Origin: Gavia stellata
Taxonomy: Eukaryota > Chordata > Aves > Gaviiformes > Gaviidae
DNA length: 64,000 nucleotides
Assembly (NCBI RefSeq): GCF_030936135.1
Contig: NC_082600.1
Coordinates: 18,421,943-18,485,942, forward strand
Direction of reading: 5' to 3'
Both the position numbers and the translations under genes were made by a program. The notes under the pieces were generated by a model. That model did no database searches. It had not been told where the DNA came from and worked only from the letters and a program-made list of their open reading frames with translations. Shown piece after piece: positions 1-12,816 of the stretch (within the stretch, counting starts at the first letter, position 1; each line of letters opens with the position of its first letter).

Positions 1-490
1 GAAGAATTTGGAACACCAAATTCCTTAGATGTTGACATGCGTGCACTGTTTGATTACATGTGCTACTACGATGTGGTTCTTAGCTTTTCAACCAACTCTG
101 ACTTGGTTGAAACTTTTGGTGGAAGTCAGAACTGTCTAGATGAAGAGCTCAGAGCTCACAAAGCTATTATTTCATCACGATCTCCATTTTTTCGTCACTT
201 GCTGCAGAGGAGGATAAGAACTGGTGAAGAAATCACAGACCGAACTCTACGAACTCCAACTAGAATTATATTGGATGAATCTATCATACCAAAAAAATAT
301 GCTAAGGTCATTTTGAACTGTATGTATACAGATGTGGTAGACCTCTCAGTTTTGCACTCCAGCCCTTCAGTGGGCAGTTTAAGTGAAGTTCAGGCTCTTG
401 TAGCAGGAAAACTAAACATGACTAGGGCTGAAGAAGCTATGGAGCTTTATCACATAGCACTGTTCTTGGAGTTTAACATGCTTGCACAAG
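1..490 (+). CDS. BTBD7: BTBD7, first visible coding exon (partial gene): second BTB domain
   Basis: BTBD7 is a BTB/POZ and BACK domain protein linked in vertebrates to epithelial branching morphogenesis and loss of E-cadherin junctions. The reading frame is open from base 1, so the 5' part of the gene (N-terminus and first BTB domain) lies outside the window. The exon encodes about 163 residues, beginning near residue 225 of roughly 1130. It contains the second BTB domain, with the motifs CYYDVVLSF, LRAHKAIISSRSPFF and EEAMELYHIALFLEFNML. It ends LAQG at the donor AAG|GTATGT, leaving one base of the next codon. The match to vertebrate BTBD7 is near-identical over long stretches, so the name is secure. 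Codons 1-12 precede the first ATG at 37, which is internal and not a start. Confidence 0.96.
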
Positions 491-1134
491 GTATGTAATA
501 CTGTCCTTGCTGTAGATTATATGACCTTATTAGAACAATTTTTTAGCTATTTTGCAGTGTAAGTATGCCTGTTGAGTCTTGCTATTAGTGGCTGACAATT
601 CCTTTAAGAAAGGAATTTATTTTCTGCCTATAAGTTGTAGATAATGCATCTGCGTTTTCTAGGGACAGCAGAAATGCCATGTGAGAGCTTTTAACTGTAT
701 TGCATGTCATTATTGAAGCATGCTATTTATGTCAAATATGTATAACTAATCAATATTTCTGATCTTTATCTACTTTCATCTATAACCCATTTTTGGGTGT
801 GAATGACTGGAGTGAGGATACAAGAGATCCTTGTTGAGAGGAGGAAATACTTAGACTTGTTATGAAGTGTCCCTATATGTTAACAAGGCTGTAAACTTGA
901 CTGATTATTCCTGTAGTTTATGTGAAAGGGGGTATACCAAGCCTGCAATCTTGCTGTTGGAAAGTAAATTTAAATGGTTTGATTGCACTAGTCCTAGGTC
1001 TTTAGTATCTACTTCTTGATGTACAGAACTGAAGGCAGGGGCAGTCAGTGTTTTCAGACTTGAAGTTTAGAAAGTTTCACTTCTGTGCATTATTCTTGAA
1101 GATCACTCAAATCTTGATAATATATTTCCTGCAC

Positions 1135-1254
1135 ATGGAGGCCGGCCAGGGTTATTACAATCTCTGGCAAGGTGTTGGAGCACTGACCGGTGAACTAATA
1201 ATACCTCTTGTGGTGGCAGGAGCTCTGTTTGCTGTTTCATCTGTTGGAGTTTGA
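1135..1254 (+). other. small ORF with one predicted membrane segment, unproven
   Basis: A 39-codon ATG-to-TGA frame inside the BTBD7 intron. After a short polar N-terminus (MEAGQGYYNLWQG) the last 20 or so residues are strongly hydrophobic (LIIPLVVAGALFAVSS), as in a single-pass microprotein. An upstream in-frame ATG at 1048 would lengthen it to 68 codons. I do not recognise a family. No promoter or poly(A) signal is evident, and it may be chance or a gene remnant. Confidence 0.15.
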
Positions 1255-1812
1255 ACTATTTAGTGGCCATATTATACATAATGGGATATGGCAATTGCTT
1301 TAGGTCTTGCTGGTGGGGGATGAGATTTTTAGTTTTGAGCTGAGAAATGGAGAATGGAATTCACTGAGGTACCAACAATGTGATTTGGTTAAAGCTAGTT
1401 TAATTTTTTTAAGAAAATAACTTTTTACAGTAGATCTGTACATCCATAACATCTAGCTATCAAATGAAATTTGACAAGATTGAAATCTTTATAGCGTAAA
1501 CTATCAAGTAGACTTCAGTAAAATAGGAAACTTATTAACGAGTGGGCAGGAAAAAGCAGGTACAAGCACTGCAGGAAGAGATCATACTTACAGTGGGTTC
1601 TCCTAACAGTTATATCAAACTGTGAGTGATAAAGATACAGGAAACTAATCAGAACTATTGTATCTTCTGTAGAGGTCGGTATTAGGAAACTAATTTTCAG
1701 ATGATTCTGAAAGTTGAAATTAACCTACTGCAATAAAACTGGCAGAAAATAAAGGAGATGGGTTTTCTGAGATATGCTGCTACAGGAATGTGAATGAGCT
1801 GTTCTTACGCTC

Positions 1813-2110
1813 AGAATCATCGAATTGTAGAGCAGCCCAGGTTGGAAGGGGCCTCAAGAGATCATCTGTTCCAACCTTTTGTGGGACAGGGAGCCTAGAG
1901 GAGATTATCTAGCACCCTGTCCAATCACATCTTGAAAATCTCCAGTGATGAGGACTATACTATATCCCTGGGGGGGAGGTTCTAACTCCTTCAGTATTTC
2001 CTTGTAGGGCAGGTTCTCCAGCCCTTTGATCATCTTCGTGGCATTCGTTTGGACCTTCTCCGGTCTGTCTGCATCTTTCTTATTTTTGTTGTTGTTCCCC
2101 TCTAAGTACA
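1813..2110 (-). mobile_element. CR1 LINE 3' fragment
   Basis: The block starts GAATCATCGAATTGTAG and continues CCAGGTTGGAAGGGGCCTC and ATCTGTTCCAACC. This is the reverse complement of the CR1 3' end, so the element lies on the minus strand. It is 5' truncated, as avian CR1 copies usually are, and diverged. The terminal repeats of the ATTCTATG type are reduced to one degenerate copy. Confidence 0.85.
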
Positions 2111-5100
2111 CCTAGAAGCTTAATATTGAATGGAATGCAGAAGTGGCAAAAAATTCTACTGTAGTTGAACTACAGTGTTGAATTCATTCCTATACAATAT
2201 CTGCAAGTTAATAGTACTTGAACTGGACAACTCAGTAGATCAGCTGAAAGCGAGAAAGGAAAATGAGTTGAAATTAAAAGGGTGATATAGATGTACAATT
2301 TCTCAGTTTTGGTGCATGCACATACGCAAGTGCTAAAGATTTAGTGTGCTCAGGGAATGCTAACGAGGGAATTAAACTGTGAATGAAGCCCTCAGTAAGA
2401 CACTGAATAATTATGCACTGTTTCATAAATGAACAGGGTGTAGTTCTTTCCCTCAGACTGGAAACCTAAACTGGAACAACTGTAATCTGGAGGTGCTCTG
2501 ATGAAGCAGTGTAAGTTTTATATCAAAGCAGATAAGCAATGATAGAGGACTTCAAGAGAAACTTAGGCAGACTTACGGATAGGAAAATGGCTTTTATTTT
2601 TTAGGTGTTAGTAAATGCTGAAAACCAGAACTGATGTTTTATTTGATGCTGAGTTTCATTATTTCTACTCACTTTAAGTTGAGCATGCTTGCATCAGCAT
2701 GTCCTAAACCGGCACTCTTTTCAGTCATGCACTACAGACCAGTGCTGCTCTGGAATATATATTCTATGAGTCAGTGGTAACAAGATCGTAACTGTTCCCT
2801 GGAGGTCTTCCACCAGCACTACCTCGAGGGAGGAAAAAGAAAGGCAGCAGCAGGAGCTGCACTGGGCTTGCAGTGCAGGCTTGGTCTTGGTGGCCCTTGG
2901 TGAACCAGAACTGTAGCATTTTGGGGGTGGTCATTGGGACGAGATAGAGGGATGCAGTGGCCTTCAGAGGTCTCTTCTTTCCCTGGTAAATCTGTCTCTG
3001 ACCGCAAAAGGGGTGAGCTGTGGGGTGGGGAGGTTTTGTACAAATTGGTGCTGTGTTCCCTAGCTACAGGAGAAAGCAGCAAGCAATCTGTAGAAAATAT
3101 GTATATGCCAGTGAAGTCACTATCTAATAGTTTCATACTTAATTTGCTGAGTTCATGTTTAGGTCATTGGTACTGTGCTGACACTGAAGAATTGTTCTGG
3201 TATAATCTTATAATTAAAATTAAAAGGAAGCTTATTTGATCAGGGAAAACTACGTGCCTGCACTTGGCTAACAGATCACGTAACAAAGCATGCGCTTTAG
3301 TAGTGACCACTGTTCTTGTTCTAGCAGTTAACCGTAGCACCTTGTCCTCCCTTCTTATAATACTTAACATGCGGTAGATGAGAGATCTTTGTTTCAGTAG
3401 TGTCCCTCTCATTCCCTGATTTCATAGCTAGCATACTTCCGTGCTGGAAGTTGTCACTCAAACATCTAACTTCTAGATGATATGCAGAGTGATGCTAGAA
3501 GAGACAGCATTGTGTAGGTGTTGGAGACAACTGAGCAGGCAGTTTTCGTGAAATCTTAGTTTGTTTCTCTGACAGCACTTTTCTACTCTGTTGTGCTGCA
3601 GGTGTCCAGTTTTGCCCAAGTGCTGACAGATCTGTCAGTTGGCTTTCACAGTAGCTAATGCCTTAAGTTTCTTCTCTAGATTTCCACACCCCCTGGCTTG
3701 AGTTTTTTGATTCAGTTCACTCATGGTAGCCAACTGCAAACTTGCTAAAGCTTGTCTCCCTGGTTGCCTGGAAAATATTTTGGGCTCATTGTATGTAACT
3801 CTGGATACTCTTTCCAACTAATTTTGTTCACTTTTACTCAGTTTTGGCTGCGTATTTGTAACTGAGTGTCAAGTGAAGTTGATGTATTTTAAAGCTTCTG
3901 ATCAACTGTTTTTATTTTCAACAGATTTTAGTTTGATTTGTCTTCAGGGACCTTTCTAAGTATCCAGATGTTGTAATTTTTCTTCAGTTTCAGCAGATGA
4001 TTCAGCTTTGATTCCTTCCATGGAAATCTTTCAGTTCCTGATGCAGTGATACTCCTTTTCCTGACTATTGTATTTTAATAGATGGTTTCCTTATAATGAA
4101 GTCAGTGATAGTATGGGTATGTGCTATGAACCTTTACTGTCCAAGTAAAGCAAGACTGCTTTATTTAGAATTTACTCTGGCTTCAGCTTGATTTGTTTCA
4201 GCTGTTGATTATCACTTATCTTCCAAGAGAAACTGAATTGGATCATTGAATTAACTAATTTGAATAAATGAACTAATCAGCAAGCATATCTCATCTATAG
4301 AGCTGATGATAATAAAAACCATTTGTACCTAATAGGACAGAGACTGCTGTTAGGGGGGCTGCAGTATTTGTTATCTATCAAAAAGTGAAGCTCTTCACTG
4401 CTTTCACAGAAGCTGTGAGGATTAGAGCCCTCTCCAGCAGGTTCAAGCACATTCCTTAGTGGAACATTTCTGTGCTCTGCCTGCTTATTTCTGCACTCTG
4501 CTCCTGCTTTTGTGTCTTCATGCTACCTTGCTGCTCTCTGTCAGCTGTGCTGGTGCGATCGTTTTAACACATTGACTCACAAAAATCCGGTGTATATCCC
4601 TTCCTCTTCTGTACCACAGTTATTAAAACCCGATCAGTTCCCTAGTCCTGTTCATCAGGTGTTGTTAAAACAATCCCCCCTTCCAGCCTTACTGTGCTGC
4701 CACATCTACTGCTGTTGCAGACAAGTTTGACTTCAAGTATCTTAATTTTATTAGATATCCATATGAAATATATGAATCCTCTTCTGCATTTTGGTCCTGT
4801 TGCTTACTGTCATGAATAGTCTTACTGAGGTGGTGGTACAGTATATCTTTTTGTTACAAGTTTTTGGATACAAGGACCCTATGAAAGAGTTTTGCTTGAA
4901 AATCTCTTCTGCCTGCTGATTCCAAAAAGTTTTCTAAAGTAAAATTGACAAAAAATAACTTAATTTCAGACTTTTTGCTTTCCTTTTATTTTTAGGTGTT
5001 GGCTTTACCCTTGACAAGAATAAGAAGTAAGAAATTTTATTTGAAAGCTACATTCAGTAGCACAGCCTTTGATCTAGAGGCAGATATTGCCTGACATCAA

Positions 5101-8100
5101 AAGTACCCTTGATCTCAGCAGGACTGAAATACTGAAATGCCAGGAAGCCCACAGTAGCAGTATTAAATACACACAAATGTATTGTGGGAAGATTAGAGCG
5201 AGTTTGTCAGTTATATATCAGCGGAGTAGGAATGCTCAAAGGAACTAGTCTGGCACTTTAAAATAAATTGGGTATGATTAAGTAAATATTAACATAAATC
5301 TGACATATTACCTCCTTACAATTATTCACTTGCACTTAAGTCTGAAATTATTGCTTAAGTTTTATATTACAAAGACCGGAGAAAGCAGAAAGTGGAAGAG
5401 CTCCTTAGAGCAGTTACATTCCAGGGTTATATGCAAAGTTAAAGAATTTGACTGAGTTGTGCAACTAGGCACGTAAAACTTGTTTGCAGAGAAACAGTTC
5501 TGGTCACTGTCTTCAGCTGTTTCTTTCAGCTACTTGTGTTCTAAGAAGTATATAGCTTAAATATGGAACAGTGATGGCTGGCAGTGGTCCCTCTGAACAT
5601 CAGGTCTTCCTCCCTCAGCCCTTCATTGTTCCCATGTTAAGTTCTTCCCTCTGGTTTGTTATGGTTGAGTTGGCAGCTTTTTGTTTCTGACCCACAATTG
5701 TTTTCTGTTTAAGTTGGATCAGCTGTGCTGCCTGCCACTGCTGCTGAATGTGCTTCTTAAGGAATGCTGAAGCCCAGTCAAGGGCCATTATCAACTGATG
5801 GCTGCAAGAAACCAAAAATGTAGATGCAGATTTTGGGCTTTCTAAATTCATGCTTTTTGCATGTGGCAGGACCAGAAGAGTAAAATAATTTTCATTATTT
5901 GGGAGAGAAAACATTAAAGAGTATTTGCCACAAATATTGAATGCTTTAAACATGTAACAATTACCTTACGTTTCTGGCTAAACATACAACTTCAGAAATC
6001 CAGCTGGTAATATCTTAGAATGTTTAACAGCTTTATAACCACCATATCATAAATGAAAATAATATTAAATAACACAAGTTGCATTGTTTTCGTCTGCTCC
6101 CTAATTTAATATTTCAAATGGCTGGATAATATGCTGTATTGGATTTGACATAACTTACTTAGTGAGTTTTCGCTGTGGAAGGATGGTTAGCATAATGCAA
6201 AATGCTGCCTGATCTAACCTTCAGATCATATTTTATTTTTGGTTAAACAGTTCATCTGAAGTGCTGTAATGTCATCAACTTTGTATTTGAATAAAGCAAA
6301 AAATAATACTATATACTTTAACAGTGCCATTATAGATGTACTTTGAATTCAGCCTTTCAAGGATGGGAGTACATGAATGTTTTAAATTTTTGTGCTTAGA
6401 AAAATCAGCAGAGGGATTAAAGATAGCTCAAAAGAGGTACTGAATGTAGCAATAGACTTCAACAGTGTTTGACCACTAATGCCCATTGAGTCCTTCTTTA
6501 TCTCCAGTGGTACTTAGGTCTTGTTTTCTTTTCTGTAAAACATTGACGTAGTTTTGTACCCTCACATAACCAAAACTTGTGCACTTCAGAGTTCTAAAAT
6601 GTGGGAAATAATGCATCTGCAAGTTACAGGCTTGGCACTTAATCTCCTTTTAAAGATTTTTTTTTTTAGACAGTTTGGGGAGGAGATGGACAAGAAAAGT
6701 ACTAAAGCTTCAAGAAGCTAGAAACCCGTAGCATTCCTTCACGGCAGAGAATATGGTGCTGCCAGGAGGCAATAAATGTTAATAAACTGGGAAAGTCAGC
6801 CTGCATCCAGAAGATGAATGCTGAACAAGATCCCTTGTTCACAATACAGTTATAGGGCAGGAGAAGTTGTTACAGTTGCTGCTTATGTGATAACCAGTTA
6901 AAAAGGTATCGTTTCCTGTTTGTACTATGCACGTCTTCTGACTTGCTCTTACTGTTTTTATAACTGATGTTTTGCCTACTTCTGTGGAGAACCTAAATTC
7001 CTATTGCCATGTCTCAAGTTGTATGAGGTCACTTGAATCTGATGCAGATTGTTTGGCTGTTAAAAGTGGTACTGCTGCCCTGCCTCCTGCATTAGTCGTC
7101 TTGTTTCTGTTCTGTATGCTGGCAGTAGGGTTTGTGCTATTGGGGGTCTAATGTTGCTGGAAGCAGGATTGACAGAAATTAGTTGACTAGTTCATTGAGT
7201 GGCCACCCAGGCATCAGTGTGACAGAAGAGCGGGTGATGTGGAGTGTAAGAAGATGACAGTCTGGTTTAATACCACTGTACAAGGGGGTTAGCCTCCATG
7301 ACTGCTCCCACAGCCTGTGAGTGTAGGCTGCCTTCTAAAGAATCCTTAGTAAGTTCAGGACATGTTTGCATCTTTGGGTCTATAAGACATGGCAGAGAGG
7401 CTCAACAAATGTTCTCTTACTTTTTTCCCTTACCATCAGAAGCTTGGTTAGAACAGCAAGGGTGCTCCTGGATGGGTGAGATGGGTGTCTCTGGAACTTC
7501 CAAACGTTGCAGTCCAGACTAGCTACAGGTCATGCCTCTGAACGGTTCTCTATATGCCAGCAAATTCAAAAAGTATGGTTCTTATTGCCAGCATGGTCTC
7601 TTCTAATGCAATAAACTTAAGAAAACATGGAATAGCTTCTAGACTCCAGTGTCAAGATGAATTCTTATTACTTCTTTTTCTTGGCTCCACTGTTTTTGAT
7701 CAGTTTAAGGGAAGGGTCTCTACCACAGAATGAGTTAAATCAAGCTAACAATTTTGTAGTAAAAACTTTGCTTAATTCCACTTTTGCAAAGTGTTGAAGG
7801 CACTTAATTTGTCTTTAGTAGGTCTGTCAACTGTCTTGATAAGATCCCAAGCTACTAGCTAGCATGCTAAACATGGGCTCGAGCTATTTCTCTTCAGAAG
7901 GGCTGTGGGATTGCATTTCAGAGAGAAGTGGGAAACAGAAAGGACGTGTTTGTAAGCAGGACCTATTGTTATCCAGCAAAAGGAGTGCATGGAATAGCCT
8001 CATTTGTCTAATACGATAATCATCTTTCATTTTTTTTACACTCCCAGGTTGAATCTCTGAAAGATACTAATGGTCACGGAAGCTTGTGGTACAGCACTTT

Positions 8101-11100
8101 GGGACACTGCAAACAGATCTTGTAAAGGCTGTTGCTGCCTGAAAATTATAAAATAGTACTCATAGGAGAAAAATGCTCTGTTCCACTGTGAAGAACAATA
8201 TTGTGGCTATTAGGTGACTGCTTTTTTTGCCAAGTGGCTGACTGTTAAAGCAAAAAAACCTTCTGCCAAAGAAGAAAAGAAATTGGATTCCTTCCATAGC
8301 TAGAATTGTGATGCCCCAATTTATTCAGATTTTCAGAAAACACTTTAATTATCACCTCATGCTTACTCCAGAAGAAATACTTTAAATAATCCTGCAGTTC
8401 TGACACATTGCTAAAATTACTTGGGAAAAGGACTGTTTCATTTGCTAGGCATCCTAAATGAGCCTTTCAGCTGATGATGTCATATTATTGGTAGTTGTGC
8501 AATAATTGGACTTGACAGAAGAATTGAGACTGAGCTGATGCTCTGTTTCTATAAATCAGTGTTGCTCAGATCTTTGGAACTGCATGTCTCACAGAACTAT
8601 AGTTTTCTGTCTTTGCAGGGGGCAGGTATCCTTATTGTTTCAAAAATAAGTCAGATGAAATACTATGAATGGCATTCACTTTGAGATAAGTCTCTTTGCT
8701 CTTAAGAGTTTCCTCGTGACGGATTTCAGTGAGTGGGTTTACTTTTATTACCTTCAAAATGGAGCAGTCCTTACATGTAATCTTTAGACTTCAGGGGGAT
8801 GTAATCATCTGCTGAAGTCAGCCTGCATGCAAACAGAATAACTGCATGCAAAAAGTTGTGTTAGGATTTAGCAGGGCAAGACTTAGTGCAAGACAACAGA
8901 TGACCCTAAAGAATTATTTCAAACGACAGTGTGTTTCTTATTCAGGGAAGCAAACTCCTGTTGTAAGCATACTTCAACTAGTCATTGTTAGCTTTCATTG
9001 GCCTTGCCAGGTTAGCTGCTACCTTAACATTTTCCTTTTTTGAGTCCCAAAAGGGACATTGTCACGTGACAAAGTTAAATACAATGTCAGCTATTAACTA
9101 CGTAAGTAAAAATGGATCATGAAGTGAAAAGCTTCAGACTTCATTTACTCATATTTCTGGCATATGCTGAAGTATTTTGAGCTTTTTTTTAAGGTAGGTT
9201 TTGGTACTACCACGTGCTTGTAGAGGAAAGTTTTGTTTTAAGTATGAACTGGTATAAAACTTATTACTGTTGGGGGGGACAGGTATTATTCTCATAAATT
9301 GCTTTGGAAAATAAAAATTGTTTCCAAAACTACGTATACATTCAGACGTATTCCTGGAATTTGCTGCAAACATTCTCACTGAGCATTGACTGTATTTATC
9401 GTCACTGTATGGTTTTTTTACACTTAATATTCCGCCATTAAAATTTTCTAAACTTGTTCTTATAATTAACATGCCAGCTTTTTTTCTAGTAGTAAGTAGA
9501 AATACATGTGTTTAATAGGACAGGTAAATTTATAACCTGCCTCATGTTTAAACTGTTGCTTCCTAGTACCTTCTTTACCTTACTGTTTAAGTTTTCCTTT
9601 TCAGTGACTTTGCTCCTAAGTAGTAGTGACTTTGACAGATACCTTTCTACTTGAAGCAGCACATTCATTTGTTACTACTTACTCCATAATAACTTATCCT
9701 TCACATAATTAGTTGCAACAGAAATGGAGTCAAGGTTTATATTCTGTATGCTGGCCTATGTAAAAAAGTAAGATTTTCTTTTAATTCTATTAATTTCTGC
9801 TAGTGTGTCTTACATGTATGCAACCAGTTCAAAAATATGTAGTATCAGGAGAGCCTCTTTTGATCTTTATCTTTACAAACTTTACGATTACTGGGCTAAA
9901 CACTTTCTTACTCAACTTAGTCCAAGAGCTCAGTAATGAGATACATTTCTCTAAACAACTGTCAAAGTTTAGTTTTTAAATATTCTTGAAACTGAGAGAA
10001 AAATTATGGTGTATAAAAAAAGAAAATAATTGCAGTGTAAGCATGCTGCTCTGAACCATCCGGGGACCTCTCATGGGCATAAGCACAGCTGTAATTTTGT
10101 GGCTGTAGTGGGTTGAGACTGGAATGTATAATTCTAGAATAGGATTTTTTTTCTTTAAAGTGCTATCTTTATAGTACAAATAGAAATAGTATTCTGTGTA
10201 TATGTAAACCAGATGTACAAATGAAATCAGCAAAGTGCTGTTGGAGACTTCAAGTTATCAACATTGTGGTACCATCTGTCTTAACTCAGTAACCAAAATA
10301 CCCATGTTTTCAGCCCTCCCATGGTACGTCTCCCCTCATTTCTTCCAAATGTGCTCCATCTCCTTTCAGGAGACTTAAATAACCCCTGTCACGTCTTCAG
10401 AAGACATGTACTCTCTGAAAGAGTAAATCCTAATGCGAGCAGTGGGTACGAAGAAACTGTAGCAGACTCACCAGGAGTCAGAATACCTGCATCTTGGATA
10501 CTTCACTTTCTGCTTCCCTGTTGCAGGAGGTGCCCCCTGTCCTGGCACCCTCTGTGCCTTGCTTGATAGGGAGGCCCGGGTGGTGACCTACAGCAACCAC
10601 CCGCTGCTTCCTGCCTTCTCTGTGAGTCAGAAAATGATGCTTTGCTGCCCTCATCCTGTGTTGAGTAGCTGAGTACCAACAATATGTCCCAGCTTTTGTT
10701 TCGGCTCCTTTGCATGGTCTGTCTCAGGAGGGTCCACAGATTAAAATCCCACCTCTCTTACAGTTTATAGGCTCCTGTGAATCTGCTCTAAACAATAGTG
10801 ACTCAAATTCAAATCTGCAACTTTAAACAGTCAGATAATGTATATCAACCAAAGGAGGTTCTAGTGCGACTGAACTAGCTTTCCAGTTGTTCATCCAGGC
10901 ATGCAAGCAGACATCATGTTTCATGTGCCTTTAAATGGCAAATGACTGTATAGTTGGAATCCTAAACCACAATTAAAATATACTTTTAGTCAGAATTTAA
11001 CCCTGTTTGCAACCTTGGTCTATAGGGCGCTTCTGTTTTCACTCTCACTGGGAGTTGTATAACCCTTTATATTACAGATTTAGCCATACGTATTATTCCT

Positions 11101-11153
11101 TCAGGATCAAAGTGCCTCTAACAACATCATTGATTTTTGCTTTAATTTCCTAG

Positions 11154-11362
11154 GCTGTGAAGATATTATTGCTGAGAGCATCTCACTAGACACCTTAATT
11201 GCCATTCTGAAGTGGAGCTCTCAGCCATACGGTTCCAAGTGGGTACATCGTCAAGCACTACATTTCCTCTGTGAGGAGTTTACCCAGGTCATGACTTCAG
11301 AGGTCTTCTATGAACTCAGCAAGGATCACCTGCTCACAGCTATTCAGTCTGACTATTTACAG
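11154..11362 (+). CDS. BTBD7: BTBD7 coding exon: BACK region
   Basis: The exon is 209 nt, phase 2 in (two bases complete the Gly codon of LAQG) and phase 0 out at CAG|GTAACC. It encodes CEDIIAESISLDTLIAIL, then WVHRQALHFLCEEF and ends SDYLQ. This is the helical BACK segment that follows the second BTB domain. The frame is intact with no stop. Confidence 0.96.
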
Positions 11363-12740
11363 GTAACCTGCAATGCAGAGTACAGCTGGTCCTGCTTGAA
11401 GCAGGATATGTTATACCATTACTAGAAGTGCTTCGGAGTAGTGCATTTTAAATTGTAGGCAAGAGTGGGTTTGTATGCAGACTAAGCACTCCTTTATAAT
11501 ATGTAAAACATTAAATTGAAGTAGTGATTAAGAGAACTATTTAGTTCTTGGCTTGTAACACAACCCAAACTGCTGGTATATGCTGTTGCTTAGAAGCCTA
11601 ATAATAGTTTAGAAACGGCTGCAAATTAAACGAAGTATTTCTGAACCTAACATTTGCCTTGCATGTTTAAGTGTTTTATAAAAACTATGTGGTGGTAGTA
11701 GTTTTGCTGTAACAACGTACATCCTAGTTGGGGACAGTGGGAGCTAATAAACTAGTAATCATTCAAGAAGGCTTAATTTATTTTTTAGGGGAGACATAAA
11801 AAGATCTCTTCTGACAAGTATTGCAGAATTTCTTTTTTTTTTTTTTGTGACTTGCCTTCCATGATGGTGTGGTTTTAGGGAGAGGAAACCATACTGACTA
11901 ATAGAAAGCGTGTGGATTTTTGCTGCCGTTTCTCTTCAGGGGAGATACCTGTATAGTGATGACCAGCCTTTTATAGCTTAAAAATGACCGGATTATTTTT
12001 TTAATTGTGTCCATCCCAATCTTACCTTTTTTAAAGTATGAAGAGTTAGAGACTATTTAAATTGTTTCTTTTAAAAAAAATTGTTTACTTTAAGCATTTC
12101 AGGAATTACAGTAACAGTACTGTTGATTTTTCCATGAGAGTGTGTATTGTGACTAAATTTCCTACCCTAGTTTGTTAAGAAATGAGGTGATAAATTTTTC
12201 AGTACATGATTTTTTCATCTTAAAATTTTGAGTGTTTAGCGCATGTATATAGGTATGAACAAAGCAAATTCGTTTTGTTTATAGTATTACTGAAAATATT
12301 TCTCTTCACCTAGATTATAATTTAGTTGGTTTAATTATTTTCCCAGGCTGTGCAGATGCTGAATTTGTAATATTAAACAAGAGATCCAAAGACTCAGTGT
12401 TAGAACTGCCCCTTTTAATTAACTTTAACCATTTAAATGTAATACCTGTAAGTGTTCACGTAGAAAAATTTTTTCCTTCTGTACAAAATTTTTTTTCTCA
12501 TCTTACGGATTCACAAAGTGACATGAGTCTGGAAATCATGGTGGTGATATACCAGTAGTACTACCTTAAAATATTTGGAGGAAGTGGTATAGCTGATCAT
12601 AAAGTAAAAATACAGTGGTATTTTGGTACAGTTGTATTTCTTTATAGCTGTAAGAGACCTGTGTATGTGATTTTTTTTTTTTCTGTGTGTGAGACATTAA
12701 ACTAAGCATGTACAGATTGCTGACTTTCTCTTTCTATCAG
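11363..12740 (+). other. BTBD7 intron, 1.4 kb
   Basis: AT-rich intron between GTAACC and CTATCAG. It contains a T-tract near 11832-11847 and no recognisable gene or repeat family. Confidence 0.8.
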
Positions 12741-12816
12741 GCAAGTGAACAAGATATTCTTAAATATCTGATCAAATGGGGAGAACACCAGTTGATGAAG
12801 AGAATAGCAGATCGAG
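12741..12816 (+). CDS. BTBD7: BTBD7 coding exon, 76 nt
   Basis: Phase 0 in and one base out (CGA G|GTAAGG). It encodes ASEQDILKYLIKWGEHQLM and KRIADR, the conserved helical continuation of the BACK region. Both splice sites match the consensus well. Confidence 0.95.

Larger units (their letters stand above)
491..11153 (+). other. BTBD7 intron, 10.7 kb
   Basis: This intron runs from GTATGT at 491 to an acceptor at 11151-11153 preceded by a T-rich tract. It holds a CR1 fragment (1813-2110), a 39-codon membrane-type ORF (1135-1254) and an antisense ORF behind a good splice acceptor (5615-5801). The rest is AT-rich single-copy sequence in which I see no gene. Confidence 0.85.
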
